This document shows positions 7,208 through 14,598 of a stretch of 15,333 nt of DNA, piece by piece (within the stretch, counting starts at the first letter, position 1; each line of letters opens with the position of its first letter). The stretch is from SZUA-521 sp041738285 (GTDB lineage Bacteria; Pseudomonadota; Gammaproteobacteria; Pseudomonadales; Azotimanducaceae), in assembly GCA_041738285.1 (NCBI GenBank), contig JBGSQB010000167.1:1-15333 (forward strand). Direction: 5' to 3'. The notes below the pieces were generated by a model. The model saw only the letters and a list, made by a program, of their open reading frames with translations. It was not told the DNA's origin and did no database searches. Made by a program: the position numbers and the translations under genes.

Positions 7208-8638
7208 TCAATCGGCCCGCGATCGCTCGAGCACCTCCCGCTTGAACCGCGCCAGTTCGCTGCGCACGACTGGCGCCAAGAGGTATAAACCCGCGAGGTT
7301 GGGCACTGCAATCAGCAGTACCAACGCATCGGCAAGGTCGACGATGGCGCGCAGCTCGATGCTGCTGCCAATGACCACGGATGCAACCACCGCCAGCTTG
7401 AACACGAGATCCGTGAACCGGTTCTCGCCGACCACGAACGTGAATGCCTTCAGCCCGTAATAAGCCCACGCGACGATCGTGGTGTAGGCGAACAGGAACG
7501 CGGCGATCGACAGCGGTATCGGCGCCCAGGAAAACGCACTCGCAAACGCGCGTGCCGTGAGTTCGATGCCATCCACCGCAACGCTGCCGGGTTCATACAC
7601 CGTGGTCACGATCACCAGCGCGGTCATCGTGCAGATCACGACGGTATCGAGAAAGGGTTCGAGCAGGGCCACGTACCCCTCACTCGCCGGATACGGTGTG
7701 CGCGCTGCCGCGTGGGCGATCGCGGCCGTTCCGAGCCCTGCTTCATTCGAGAACACCGCGCGACGAAAACCGATGATCAGTGCACCGACGGCGCCGCCGG
7801 TGATGCCCGGCGCACTGAAGGCGCCTTGCCAGATCGCCACGAACGCGCCCGGTATGCGGTCCGCATTGATCATGAGCACGATGAGCGCTGTGCCGATGTA
7901 CAGAATCGCCATGGTGGGCACGAGCCGAGCCGTGACCCGGGCGATGCTCTTGATGCCACCGATGATCACGAGTCCCACGGTGATGGCAAGCGCGATACCC
8001 ACCCACCAGGTGGCCCCGCCGTCCCGACCACCCGCGAATACATCGAGCAGAATGGCGGTCGACTGATTGGATTGCAGCAGGTTGCCGCCAAGGCCGCCGA
8101 GCACGAGGCTGACTGCATAGAAGATCGCGAGGCTGCGTCCGACGCGCGGCCAGCCACGTTCGGCCAGGCCTTGCTTCAGGTAGTACATCGGACCACCCGA
8201 TACGGTGCCATCCTCGTGCACGATGCGATAGCGCACGCCGAGCGTGCACTCGGCAAACTTCGTCGACATGCCGAGCAGGCCTGCGACGATCAACCAGAAC
8301 GTGGCGCCCGGTCCACCGATCGAGATCGCAATCGCTACGCCGGCGATGTTGCTGATGCCGACCGTTCCCGACACCGCCGTCGTCAGCGCCTGGAACTGAC
8401 TGATCTCGCCCGGATCATTCGGATCCGCGTAGCGACCGCGCACCACGCGCAGCGCTTCGGTGAAACCGCGCACGTTGATGGCCTTCAGATACACGGTGAA
8501 GAACACGCCACCGGCGATCAGCCACAAGACGATCAGCGGCACGTCGGACCCGAAAACACCTACGGAAAAGAAGACCACGCCGCCGATCGCATCGGCGAGT
8601 GGCCGCATGACGGCATCGGCAAGTTCAGTAAACGACAT
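7208..8638 (-). CDS. Alanine/glycine:cation symporter (AGCS family)
   Basis: A 476-residue inner-membrane carrier that takes up alanine, glycine or similar small amino acids with Na+ or H+. Family signatures are clear: GTVGISNIAGVAIAISIGGP, then SGGPMYYLKQGL, and FSNEAGLGTAAIAHAAART. About ten or eleven hydrophobic segments are visible, from VPLIVLWLIAGGVFFTVYL near the N-terminus to VLLIAVPNLAGLYLLAPVV near the C-terminus. The ATG at 8638 (MSFTELADAVMRP) is chosen: it lies just after a purine-rich GGGGAGGG and gives the normal family N-terminus. The longer frame to 8782 would run into the opposite-strand acoA gene. It is the first gene of the minus-strand run and diverges from the aco operon across 106 bases, so its promoter must lie there. 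Confidence 0.94.
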   Translation of the reverse strand: MSFTELADAVMRPLADAIGGVVFFSVGVFGSDVPLIVLWLIAGGVFFTVYLKAINVRGFTEALRVVRGRYADPNDPGEISQFQALTTAVSGTVGISNIAGVAIAISIGGPGATFWLIVAGLLGMSTKFAECTLGVRYRIVHEDGTVSGGPMYYLKQGLAERGWPRVGRSLAIFYAVSLVLGGLGGNLLQSNQSTAILLDVFAGGRDGGATWWVGIALAITVGLVIIGGIKSIARVTARLVPTMAILYIGTALIVLMINADRIPGAFVAIWQGAFSAPGITGGAVGALIIGFRRAVFSNEAGLGTAAIAHAAARTPYPASEGYVALLEPFLDTVVICTMTALVIVTTVYEPGSVAVDGIELTARAFASAFSWAPIPLSIAAFLFAYTTIVAWAYYGLKAFTFVVGENRFTDLVFKLAVVASVVIGSSIELRAIVDLADALVLLIAVPNLAGLYLLAPVVRSELARFKREVLERSRAD

Positions 8639-8744
8639 GGCCCTCCCCAAAACGGAGCCTAGCAGGTCCGGGACGCCGGTAGCGCAAGGACGCCGCACCG
8701 CATAAGATGGCCCTGGCAAAAAAACAATCAGGGGGGACGGTTTC
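8639..8744. promoter_or_regulatory. Divergent intergenic region between symporter and aco operons
   Basis: These 106 bases must hold promoters for both the leftward symporter run and the rightward aco operon. Visible features are a TAAGAT hexamer at 8703-8708 that could be a weak -10 for the aco genes, a run of seven A at 8718-8724, and a G-rich Shine-Dalgarno. No convincing -35 partner was found for TAAGAT. I looked for the -24/-12 sigma-54 pattern (TGGCAC then TTGC) used by AcoR-controlled aco operons and found only TGGCA at 8714-8718 without its -12 partner. Promoter positions are therefore unassigned. Confidence 0.4.
8730..8736 (+). promoter_or_regulatory. Shine-Dalgarno supporting the TTG start of acoA
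   Basis: AGGGGGG lies eight bases upstream of TTG at 8745. An in-frame stop (TAA, 8703-8705) lies upstream and there is no ATG or GTG between it and the conserved coding sequence, so this site fixes TTG as the start. Confidence 0.65.
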
Positions 8745-9725
8745 TTGGCCAAGCAACCGACGAACAAGGTATTGCTCGACATTCATCGGCGCATGGTTCG
8801 CATTCGCCACTTCGAAGAGCAGGCCGGCAAGCTGATGGAAGACGGCAAGATTCCCGGTGCGCTGCACCTGTACGTGGGTCAGGAAGCGGTCGCATCAGGC
8901 GTGATGGTGCATTTGTCCGATCAGGACCAGATCACCTCGACCCATCGCGGCCATGGTCACCTCATCGCCAAAGGCGGTGAGTTCGACCGCATGTTTGCGG
9001 AGTTGTACGGGCGCGCCACCGGCTATTGCAAAGGCAAGGGCGGCAGCATGCACATCTGCAATATGGAACTCGGCATGCTCGGTGCCAATGGCATCGTCGG
9101 CGCCGGTCCGCCGATTGCCATGGGTGCCGCGTTCGCCAACAGATATCGCAAGAACAAGCAGGTGGCGGTGGCGTTCTTCGGCGACGGTGCCTCCAACGAA
9201 GGCTCGTTCCACGAGGCGGCCAACATGGCTGCACTGTACAAGCTGCCCGCCGTGTTCGTGTGCGAGAACAATGGCTACGGCGAGTACACGGCGCAGGTCA
9301 ATCACCAGGCTGTGGTCGATGTGGCCGATCGCGCGGCGGGCTACGGGATGCCCGGTGTGATCGTCGATGGCATGGACGCGATCGCCGTGTATGAAGCTGC
9401 AGGCGACGCCATTGCCAGAGCCCGCAAAGGCCAGGGCCCGACACTGCTCGAGTGCAAGACGTATCGGTTCTACGATCACGTCGGCGTTCGCGGCATGGGT
9501 CTGACTTACCGCACCGACGAAGAAGTTCAACGTTGGATGAAGCGTGACCCGATCAAGCTGTTCGAAAAACACCTGGCCGATCTGAAAGTGCTGAGCAAAA
9601 AGCAGGCCGAAGCCGTCCACGCCGAAGTGCTGGCCGACGTCAAAGCCGGCGTCGCATTCGCCGAGCAGAGTCCCCTGCCCGACGTCTCGACCCTGCTCGA
9701 CGACGTCTACAGCGTTGCATCGTAA
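8745..9725 (+). CDS. acoA: Acetoin dehydrogenase E1 alpha subunit (TPP-dependent)
   Basis: A 326-residue alpha subunit of a 2-oxoacid-dehydrogenase-type E1 (acetoin:DCPIP oxidoreductase alpha), which binds thiamine diphosphate with the beta subunit and cleaves the substrate. The cofactor motif is complete: GDGASNEGSFHEAANMAA begins at G146 and closes with ENN at 174-176. Other conserved blocks are VRIRHFEEQAGKL, HLYVGQEAV, STHRGHGHLIAKGG and KGKGGSMHI. The active-site loop reads TYRFYDHVGVRGMGLTYRT; the family more often has GH where this has DH, but the histidine is kept. The start is TTG at 8745. Gene order with beta, AcoX, E2 and E3 favours acetoin over pyruvate or branched-chain 2-oxoacids, but the protein alone does not decide the substrate. 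It is the first gene of the operon; acoB follows after 12 bases. Confidence 0.9.
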   Translation: MAKQPTNKVLLDIHRRMVRIRHFEEQAGKLMEDGKIPGALHLYVGQEAVASGVMVHLSDQDQITSTHRGHGHLIAKGGEFDRMFAELYGRATGYCKGKGGSMHICNMELGMLGANGIVGAGPPIAMGAAFANRYRKNKQVAVAFFGDGASNEGSFHEAANMAALYKLPAVFVCENNGYGEYTAQVNHQAVVDVADRAAGYGMPGVIVDGMDAIAVYEAAGDAIARARKGQGPTLLECKTYRFYDHVGVRGMGLTYRTDEEVQRWMKRDPIKLFEKHLADLKVLSKKQAEAVHAEVLADVKAGVAFAEQSPLPDVSTLLDDVYSVAS

Positions 9726-9737
9726 CCGGAGATCCTC

Positions 9738-10742
9738 ATGAGCGCCGTTGCCAGTGAAGTGAAGAATCGTCAATTGCCCTACGTCGCCGCCATCACCGAG
9801 GGCTTGCGAGAAGTCTTGAAAGAACAGCCCGACGCATTTGTCGCCGGTGAAGACGTGGCACAAGCCGGCGGCGTGTACGGTTCGTTCCGCGGACTGCTCG
9901 AAGAGTTCGGCCCGGAGCGGATCTACGACACGCCAATCTCGGAGAAGGGCATCGTCGGCCTTGCGGTCGGCTCAGCCGCTGCGGGATTGCGCCCCGTGAT
10001 CGACATCATGTTCATGGACTTCATCGGCGAGTGCATGGACGAGATCGCCAATCAGATGGCGAAGATGCGCTTCATGTTCGGCGGCAGCGCTACCTTACCC
10101 ATCACGGTGCTGACGATGGCAGGTGCCGGCGCCAATCTCGCCGCCCAGCACAGCCAGTCGCTCGAGGCGTGGCTTGCGCATCTGCCCGGATTGAAGGTCG
10201 TGATGCCGGCGACACCCTACGACGCAAAAGGGCTGATCATCTCCGCCTCGCGCGACAACAACCCCGTCTTCGTCATCCTCAACAAGATGTCCCTCGGCAT
10301 GATGGGCGACGTGCCGGAAGGGGCCTACACAGTGCCGATCGGCAAAGCCAACATCGTGCGAACGGGGAAGAACTACACGATCGTCACCCTCGGCCGCATG
10401 CTCGGCGAGGCGCTCAAAGCCGCCAAGACGTTGAGCGAAATCGGTATCGATGCCGAAGTGATCGACGCCCGCAGCGTTCAGCCCTTCGACACCGACACCG
10501 TCGTTGCATCCGTGAAAAAGACGCACCGCGCAATGATCGTGCACGAAGCCGTGCGATTCGGTGGGTTCGGCGCCGAAATCGCTGCTCAGATTCAGGAAAT
10601 TGCGTTCGACTATCTGGACGCGCCGGTGGCCCGCGTTGGCGCGCCCTTCTCGCCCGTGCCGTTCAGTCCAGCCCTGGAGAAGGTGTACGTGCCGGACGCC
10701 GCCCGCATCGTCGCCACGGCGCGCGCTCAACTCGGCCTGTAG
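9738..10742 (+). CDS. acoB: Acetoin dehydrogenase E1 beta subunit
   Basis: A 334-residue beta subunit of the TPP-dependent E1 heterotetramer. The conserved catalytic glutamate is in VAGEDVAQAGGVYG (E38), followed by RIYDTPISEKGIVGLAVGSA. The active-site histidine is in AAQHSQSLEAW (H138). The transketolase C-terminal domain covers about 210-330, with IDARSVQPFDTDTV and MIVHEAVRFGGFGAEIAAQI. Length and both Pfam-type domains (pyrimidine-binding transketolase and C-terminal transketolase) are normal. The ATG at 9738 follows a good Shine-Dalgarno (GGAG, about six bases upstream). The acoX start lies 13 bases beyond the stop. Confidence 0.92.
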   Translation: MSAVASEVKNRQLPYVAAITEGLREVLKEQPDAFVAGEDVAQAGGVYGSFRGLLEEFGPERIYDTPISEKGIVGLAVGSAAAGLRPVIDIMFMDFIGECMDEIANQMAKMRFMFGGSATLPITVLTMAGAGANLAAQHSQSLEAWLAHLPGLKVVMPATPYDAKGLIISASRDNNPVFVILNKMSLGMMGDVPEGAYTVPIGKANIVRTGKNYTIVTLGRMLGEALKAAKTLSEIGIDAEVIDARSVQPFDTDTVVASVKKTHRAMIVHEAVRFGGFGAEIAAQIQEIAFDYLDAPVARVGAPFSPVPFSPALEKVYVPDAARIVATARAQLGL

Positions 10743-10755
10743 CCGCACCCGGCGC

Positions 10756-11763
10756 ATGATCGCGCGCACGATCGGCATCGCAGCCAATCCCGCGTCCGGC
10801 AAGGACGTGCGGCGCCTGGTCGCGCGCGCATCCGTGTTCGACAATCAGGAGAAATGCGCAATCGTCCGCCGCGCCATCGTCGGTGCGTTGGGCGCGGGCG
10901 CTACCCGCTTCGTCTATGCGCCCGATACTCATCACATCACCAAGAGCGCACTCGATGAATTCCAAGGCGAACTCGAAGCAACGGCGGTGTCGGCACCAAG
11001 TACCGGAAGCGCTCTCGACACGACACGGGCGGCCAGTGCGATGAGTGCCATCGACTGCGCGGTGGTCATCACCCTGGGCGGCGACAGCACCAATCGGGCA
11101 TTCGTGAAGGGCTGGAGTGACGCACCGCTGATACCGATTTCCACTGGCACGAACAACGTGTTCCCGCGCCTCATCGAAGCAACCATAGCTGGTGCCGCAG
11201 CGGGTCTCGTGGCGCTCGGCAAAGTTCGCCTCGAGGAGTGCGCGCAACGCGCCAAGACGATCCGTGTCGAGATCGACGATGAAGAAGACGATCTCGCACT
11301 GATCGATGCGGTGCTGACCGCGGATCGATTCGTCGGTGCGCGCGCCCTGCTCGAGTCCGATGCGTTGCGGTTTGCCATGCTGACGCGCGCCGAGCCGGCT
11401 GCAGTCGGCATCACCGCCATCGGCGGCTTGATTCTGCCGACACCGATCAACGCACCGCAAGGCGTAGCGCTGACGCTCGGCAGCGGCAATCGGATCCTGC
11501 GCGCGCCCATTGCGCCGGGGTTGTACCGACCGATTCGCATCAAAGACGCACGTCGCATCGAACTCGGTGAGTGTATCGAAGTGCACGGACCCGGCGTGCT
11601 TGCATTCGACGGCGAACGGGAGCGAGTGCTGAGGCGCGGCCAGTCGGCGCGCCTGACACTGCTTACCAATGGACCTTGGGTCATCGACGTTCACAAGACC
11701 CTGCAACTGGCCGCATGCCGCGGCGCATTCATCGATCACGACGGAGACGTGCATGCCCACTGA
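10756..11763 (+). CDS. acoX: AcoX, ATP-NAD-kinase-like acetoin catabolism protein
   Basis: A 335-residue protein of the ATP-NAD kinase/AcoX family. It opens with IGIAANPASGKDVRRLVARA, a phosphate-loop-like block. The kinase-type glycine motif appears as TLGGDSTNRAF (G108 to R114), followed by PISTGTNNVFP. AcoX is regularly encoded in acetoin-catabolism clusters of proteobacteria (as in acoXABC of Ralstonia eutropha), but its reaction is not established as far as I know, and it was reported as not required for reconstituting the complex. Here it lies between acoB and acoC. The ATG at 10756 is chosen as the first residue of the conserved N-terminus; the Shine-Dalgarno is poor, so translation probably depends on acoB. 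Its 3' end overlaps acoC by 11 bases. Longer frames upstream run inside acoB and are not used. Confidence 0.85.
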   Translation: MIARTIGIAANPASGKDVRRLVARASVFDNQEKCAIVRRAIVGALGAGATRFVYAPDTHHITKSALDEFQGELEATAVSAPSTGSALDTTRAASAMSAIDCAVVITLGGDSTNRAFVKGWSDAPLIPISTGTNNVFPRLIEATIAGAAAGLVALGKVRLEECAQRAKTIRVEIDDEEDDLALIDAVLTADRFVGARALLESDALRFAMLTRAEPAAVGITAIGGLILPTPINAPQGVALTLGSGNRILRAPIAPGLYRPIRIKDARRIELGECIEVHGPGVLAFDGERERVLRRGQSARLTLLTNGPWVIDVHKTLQLAACRGAFIDHDGDVHAH

Positions 11764-13111
11764 CATCTATCTCGTAAAAGCGGGCATGACCATGACCGAA
11801 GGGATGGTCGAGGAGTGGTACATCGCCGACGGCGGCCAGGTTACCAAGGGCCAGCTGCTCTATCGTCTGGAGACGGAGAAGATCAATCTCGACGTCGATG
11901 CGGAGGTGAGTGGCACGGTCAAGCACGGGGTCGGCGTTGGCGTTTCGATGAAGCCCGGCGATGTCATCGGCCACATCTATGCCGCGGGCGAGACCGTTCC
12001 TGCGACACTGGCCGCGGTCCCTGCAGCGACTACTACCGCGACGATGGTGGCAAAGACTCCCGACGTTCAACCGCAAGTGATCGGCAGTGCATCGCGCGAG
12101 GGCGATCGGATCCTCTCGTCACCCGCCGCGCGACGGCTCGCCCGCGAACGCGGCATTGATTTCACGGCGCTGCGCGGCAGTGGCCCGGGCGGCCGCATCG
12201 TGGAAGCCGACGTCGCAGCCGCGCCAGAAGCGACTTCCATCCGATCAATTGCCTTGCCGGCAGCGGTTGACGTCAAAGCATCACCCCTGGCCAAGCGCAT
12301 CGCGGCAGAACGCGGAATCGATCTGCGCAGCATCAAAGGTACGGGACCTGGCGGTCGAATCACGCGCGAAGACGTCGACCACGCACCCGCGGTCAGAACG
12401 CAAGCACCCGCGCGCACCGAGCGCGCCGGCACGAGCGTTCCGCTCAAAGGCATGCGCAAGACGATCGCCACGCGCATGTTCGACAGCCTGCAGCAGAGCG
12501 CTCAGCTCACGATGGACATGGATGTGGTGATGGACGACGTCGTGCGCATGCGCGAACAGCTCATTGCCGAATGGACCACAGACAACATCCGACCCACGTA
12601 CACCGACATCGTGGTGCGGGCGGTCGCCAAAGCGCTGACGTCACACCCGCTCATGAATGCGAGCTTCGGTGAATCCGCAATCGCCCTGCACGCGGACGTT
12701 CACGTTGGCATCGCGGTCGCGGTGGCCGATGGCCTGGTCGTGCCGGTGATTCGCGATGCGAACACCTTGTCGCTGAAAGAAATCTCACAGGTCGCGGCAA
12801 CCTATGCGACATCGGCTAGGGAGGGCACGCTTGCACTCGACGATATGAGCGGCGGTACGTTCACGGTGTCGGCACTGGGGATGTTCGGTGTCGATTCGTT
12901 CACACCGATCCTAAACGCGCCGCAGGCGGGCATCCTTGGCGTGAATCGAATTCGCGACGACGTTGGCTGGGATGGCGACCGGCCCATCAAGCAGAAACGG
13001 ATGCGCCTGTCCCTGACCTGGGATCATCGCGTGCTCGATGGCGCGCCGGCCGCGCAATTTCTCGGCACCGTGAAGGACCTGCTCGAAAGCCCCTTCCGGC
13101 TCCTGGTGTAG
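11753..13111 (+). CDS. acoC: Dihydrolipoamide acetyltransferase E2 of acetoin dehydrogenase, two E3-binding domains
   Basis: A 452-residue E2 core that accepts the acyl group from E1 and passes it to CoA. The lipoyl domain (1-80) has the lipoyl lysine K43 in RLETEKINLDV. An Ala/Thr-rich linker follows (80-115). Two peripheral subunit-binding domains occur in tandem: residues 119-157 (SPAARRLARERGIDF, GSGPGGRIVEADV) and 175-211 (SPLAKRIAAERGIDL, GTGPGGRITREDV). They share about 19 of 33 positions. The catalytic domain (about 226-452) ends with the active-site motif DHRVLDG (H425, D429). Most E2 chains have a single such binding domain. The ATG at 11753 lies inside the end of acoX, preceded by GGAGACGTGC, and gives a complete lipoyl domain. 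The stop is two bases before acoL. Confidence 0.93.
   Translation: MPTDIYLVKAGMTMTEGMVEEWYIADGGQVTKGQLLYRLETEKINLDVDAEVSGTVKHGVGVGVSMKPGDVIGHIYAAGETVPATLAAVPAATTTATMVAKTPDVQPQVIGSASREGDRILSSPAARRLARERGIDFTALRGSGPGGRIVEADVAAAPEATSIRSIALPAAVDVKASPLAKRIAAERGIDLRSIKGTGPGGRITREDVDHAPAVRTQAPARTERAGTSVPLKGMRKTIATRMFDSLQQSAQLTMDMDVVMDDVVRMREQLIAEWTTDNIRPTYTDIVVRAVAKALTSHPLMNASFGESAIALHADVHVGIAVAVADGLVVPVIRDANTLSLKEISQVAATYATSAREGTLALDDMSGGTFTVSALGMFGVDSFTPILNAPQAGILGVNRIRDDVGWDGDRPIKQKRMRLSLTWDHRVLDGAPAAQFLGTVKDLLESPFRLLV
12107..12385 (+). repeat. Tandem E3/E1-binding domain duplication inside acoC
   Basis: The two subunit-binding domains of AcoC (12107-12223 and 12275-12385) are homologous, with about 58 percent identity over 33 aligned residues. 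They are separated by a short Ala/Ser linker. Divergence at the linker and at helix-2 positions suggests an old duplication, not an assembly artefact. Confidence 0.8.
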
Positions 13112-13113
13112 CG

Positions 13114-14493
13114 ATGACCACCAATCACGATCTCATCGTCATCGGCGGCGGCCCGGGTGGTTACGTGGCCGCGATTCGCGGGGCTCAATTGGGTCTGTCG
13201 GTGGCGCTGGTGGAACGGGCAGAACTTGGTGGTGTGTGTCTCAACTGGGGTTGCATTCCCACCAAAGCGTTGCTGCACGCGGCCGATCTGATGCGCGAAA
13301 TCGGACACGCCGCCGATTACGGCGTCATCACGTCGCCGCCCACGGTCGATCTGGCAGCCATGGTCGCCAGATCGCGCAATGTCGCGGCACAGCTCTCGCA
13401 AGGCATCGGGCATCTGATGCGCAAGCACCGGATTCCCGTGCACCGGGGCGTGGCGCGATTCGAGGGCGTCGATCGCGTCGATGTCGCCACCGCCAATGGC
13501 ATCGAGCGTCTGGGCAGCGATGCGGTGATCATCGCCACCGGCGCAAGACCGAAGTCACTTCCCGGCCTCGAGCCCGACGGCAACTTTCTGTGGACGGCGC
13601 GCGAGGCGATGACGCCGACGGCAGTGCCCAAACATCTCCTCGTGATCGGCGCCGGCGCCATCGGCATCGAGTTCGCGAGCTTCTACCGGGATCTCGGCAG
13701 TCGCGTGACGGTCGTCGAAGTTCTAGCGCAGATCCTGCCGAGTGAAGACGTCGAAGTTGCGGCCGCCGCCCGCAAGGCACTCGAGTCGCGGGGCATCGAG
13801 ATCATGACCGGCGCCCAGGTGTTGACCGCCGCGCCCGGTGCAACACGGGTTCGCCACGGCGAACGCGAGTTCGTCATTGCCGCGGACCGGGCCATTCTCG
13901 CGGTCGGTGTCACCGGCAACGTCGAGGATCTGAACCTCGCCGACACCGGTGTGGTCGTCGACCGAGGATTCATAGCGACGGACGTCTTCTGCTGCACCGC
14001 GCAGCCGACGATCTATGCCATTGGCGACGTCGCCGGCGCGCCCTGCCTCGCTCACAAGGCCAGTCACGAAGCGATCATCGCGGTTGAACACATCGCTGGA
14101 GAGCCGGTGCATCCACTGTCCCGCGCGCGCATTCCCGCCTGCACCTACGCCTATCCGCAGGTCGCCAGCGTCGGCCTGACAGAACAGGCTGCACAGACAC
14201 AGCAACGCGCGGTGCGGATCGGCCGGTTTCCGCTCGTCGGCAATGGCAAGGCCGTCGCGCTCGGCGACACGCAAGGCTTCATCAAGACCTTGTTCGATGC
14301 ATCGACCGGCGAACTGCTGGGCGCACATCTGATCGGCGCCAACGTGACCGAACTCATCCACGGTTTCGTCGTCGCCATGAATTGCGAAGCGACCGAAGCG
14401 GAGCTGATGCAGACGGTGTTTCCCCACCCGACGTTGTCGGAGGCCATGCACGAGTCGGTGTTGGCCGCCTACGGGCGGGCGCTGCACGTATAG
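13114..14493 (+). CDS. acoL: Dihydrolipoamide dehydrogenase E3 of the acetoin dehydrogenase complex
   Basis: A 459-residue FAD- and NAD-dependent flavoprotein that reoxidises the dihydrolipoyl groups of E2. The N-terminal FAD site is VIGGGPGGYVAA and the redox disulfide is GGVCLNWGCIPTK (C42, C47). The NAD site is VIGAGAIGIEF (G179 onward), the second FAD block is TIYAIGDVAG, and the C-terminal active-site pair is in HPTLSEAMHE (H438, E443). No N-terminal lipoyl domain is fused, unlike some AcoL proteins. The ATG at 13114 follows the acoC stop by two bases with only a weak Shine-Dalgarno, so coupled translation is likely. The gene name is assigned from operon context; the protein could serve other complexes (lpd). 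The stop codon TAG (14491-14493) begins the REP-like repeat. Confidence 0.93.
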   Translation: MTTNHDLIVIGGGPGGYVAAIRGAQLGLSVALVERAELGGVCLNWGCIPTKALLHAADLMREIGHAADYGVITSPPTVDLAAMVARSRNVAAQLSQGIGHLMRKHRIPVHRGVARFEGVDRVDVATANGIERLGSDAVIIATGARPKSLPGLEPDGNFLWTAREAMTPTAVPKHLLVIGAGAIGIEFASFYRDLGSRVTVVEVLAQILPSEDVEVAAAARKALESRGIEIMTGAQVLTAAPGATRVRHGEREFVIAADRAILAVGVTGNVEDLNLADTGVVVDRGFIATDVFCCTAQPTIYAIGDVAGAPCLAHKASHEAIIAVEHIAGEPVHPLSRARIPACTYAYPQVASVGLTEQAAQTQQRAVRIGRFPLVGNGKAVALGDTQGFIKTLFDASTGELLGAHLIGANVTELIHGFVVAMNCEATEAELMQTVFPHPTLSEAMHESVLAAYGRALHV

Positions 14494-14598
14494 GGACATA
14501 GGGGACAGATGACATATTTCGACATCGCGCGCGTCTGCCGGGTAAGTCGAGCGAAATAGGTCAACTGTCCCCTATTTCCCCTATTTCCCCTATTTCCC
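14491..14598. repeat. REP-like long inverted repeat at the acoL/SDR convergent junction
   Basis: The left arm (14492-14519) and right arm (14554-14581) pair at 24 of 28 positions across a 34-base loop. An inner CGAC/GTCG pair (14520-14523 with 14546-14549) extends the stem. Arm cores are GGGGACAGATGACATATTT and AAATAGGTCAACTGTCCCC. The element lies between two converging genes, so it may act as a bidirectional terminator or mRNA stabiliser. The poly-pyrimidine tail is not a U-run, so a classical intrinsic terminator is not shown. It abuts the stop codons of both genes. The same arm sequence recurs at 2938-2979. Confidence 0.8.
14569..14595. repeat. Three perfect 9-bp tandem repeats (CCCCTATTT)
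   Basis: Three exact copies of CCCCTATTT lie head to tail, followed by CCC and the SDR stop. The first copy overlaps the outer end of the right arm of the inverted repeat, so the array looks like local expansion of the repeat end. Confidence 0.85.

Noticed and set aside
8639..8744. Possible glycine riboswitch ahead of the AGCS symporter
   Set aside because: The leader is too short for the usual aptamer plus platform, and no glycine-aptamer conserved core was seen.
8895..9863. 322-codon open frame on the - strand over acoA
   Set aside because: Antisense to acoA with its TPP motif; no domain and no ribosome binding site support.
10663..11766. 367-codon open frame on the - strand over acoX
   Set aside because: Antisense shadow of acoX; low-complexity, Arg/His/Cys-rich composition.
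12107..12385. AcoC duplication as an assembly artefact
   Set aside because: The two copies differ at about 14 of 33 aligned residues and the frame is intact throughout.
13723..14499. 258-codon open frame on the - strand over acoL
   Set aside because: Antisense shadow of the E3 gene, which has both catalytic motifs intact.
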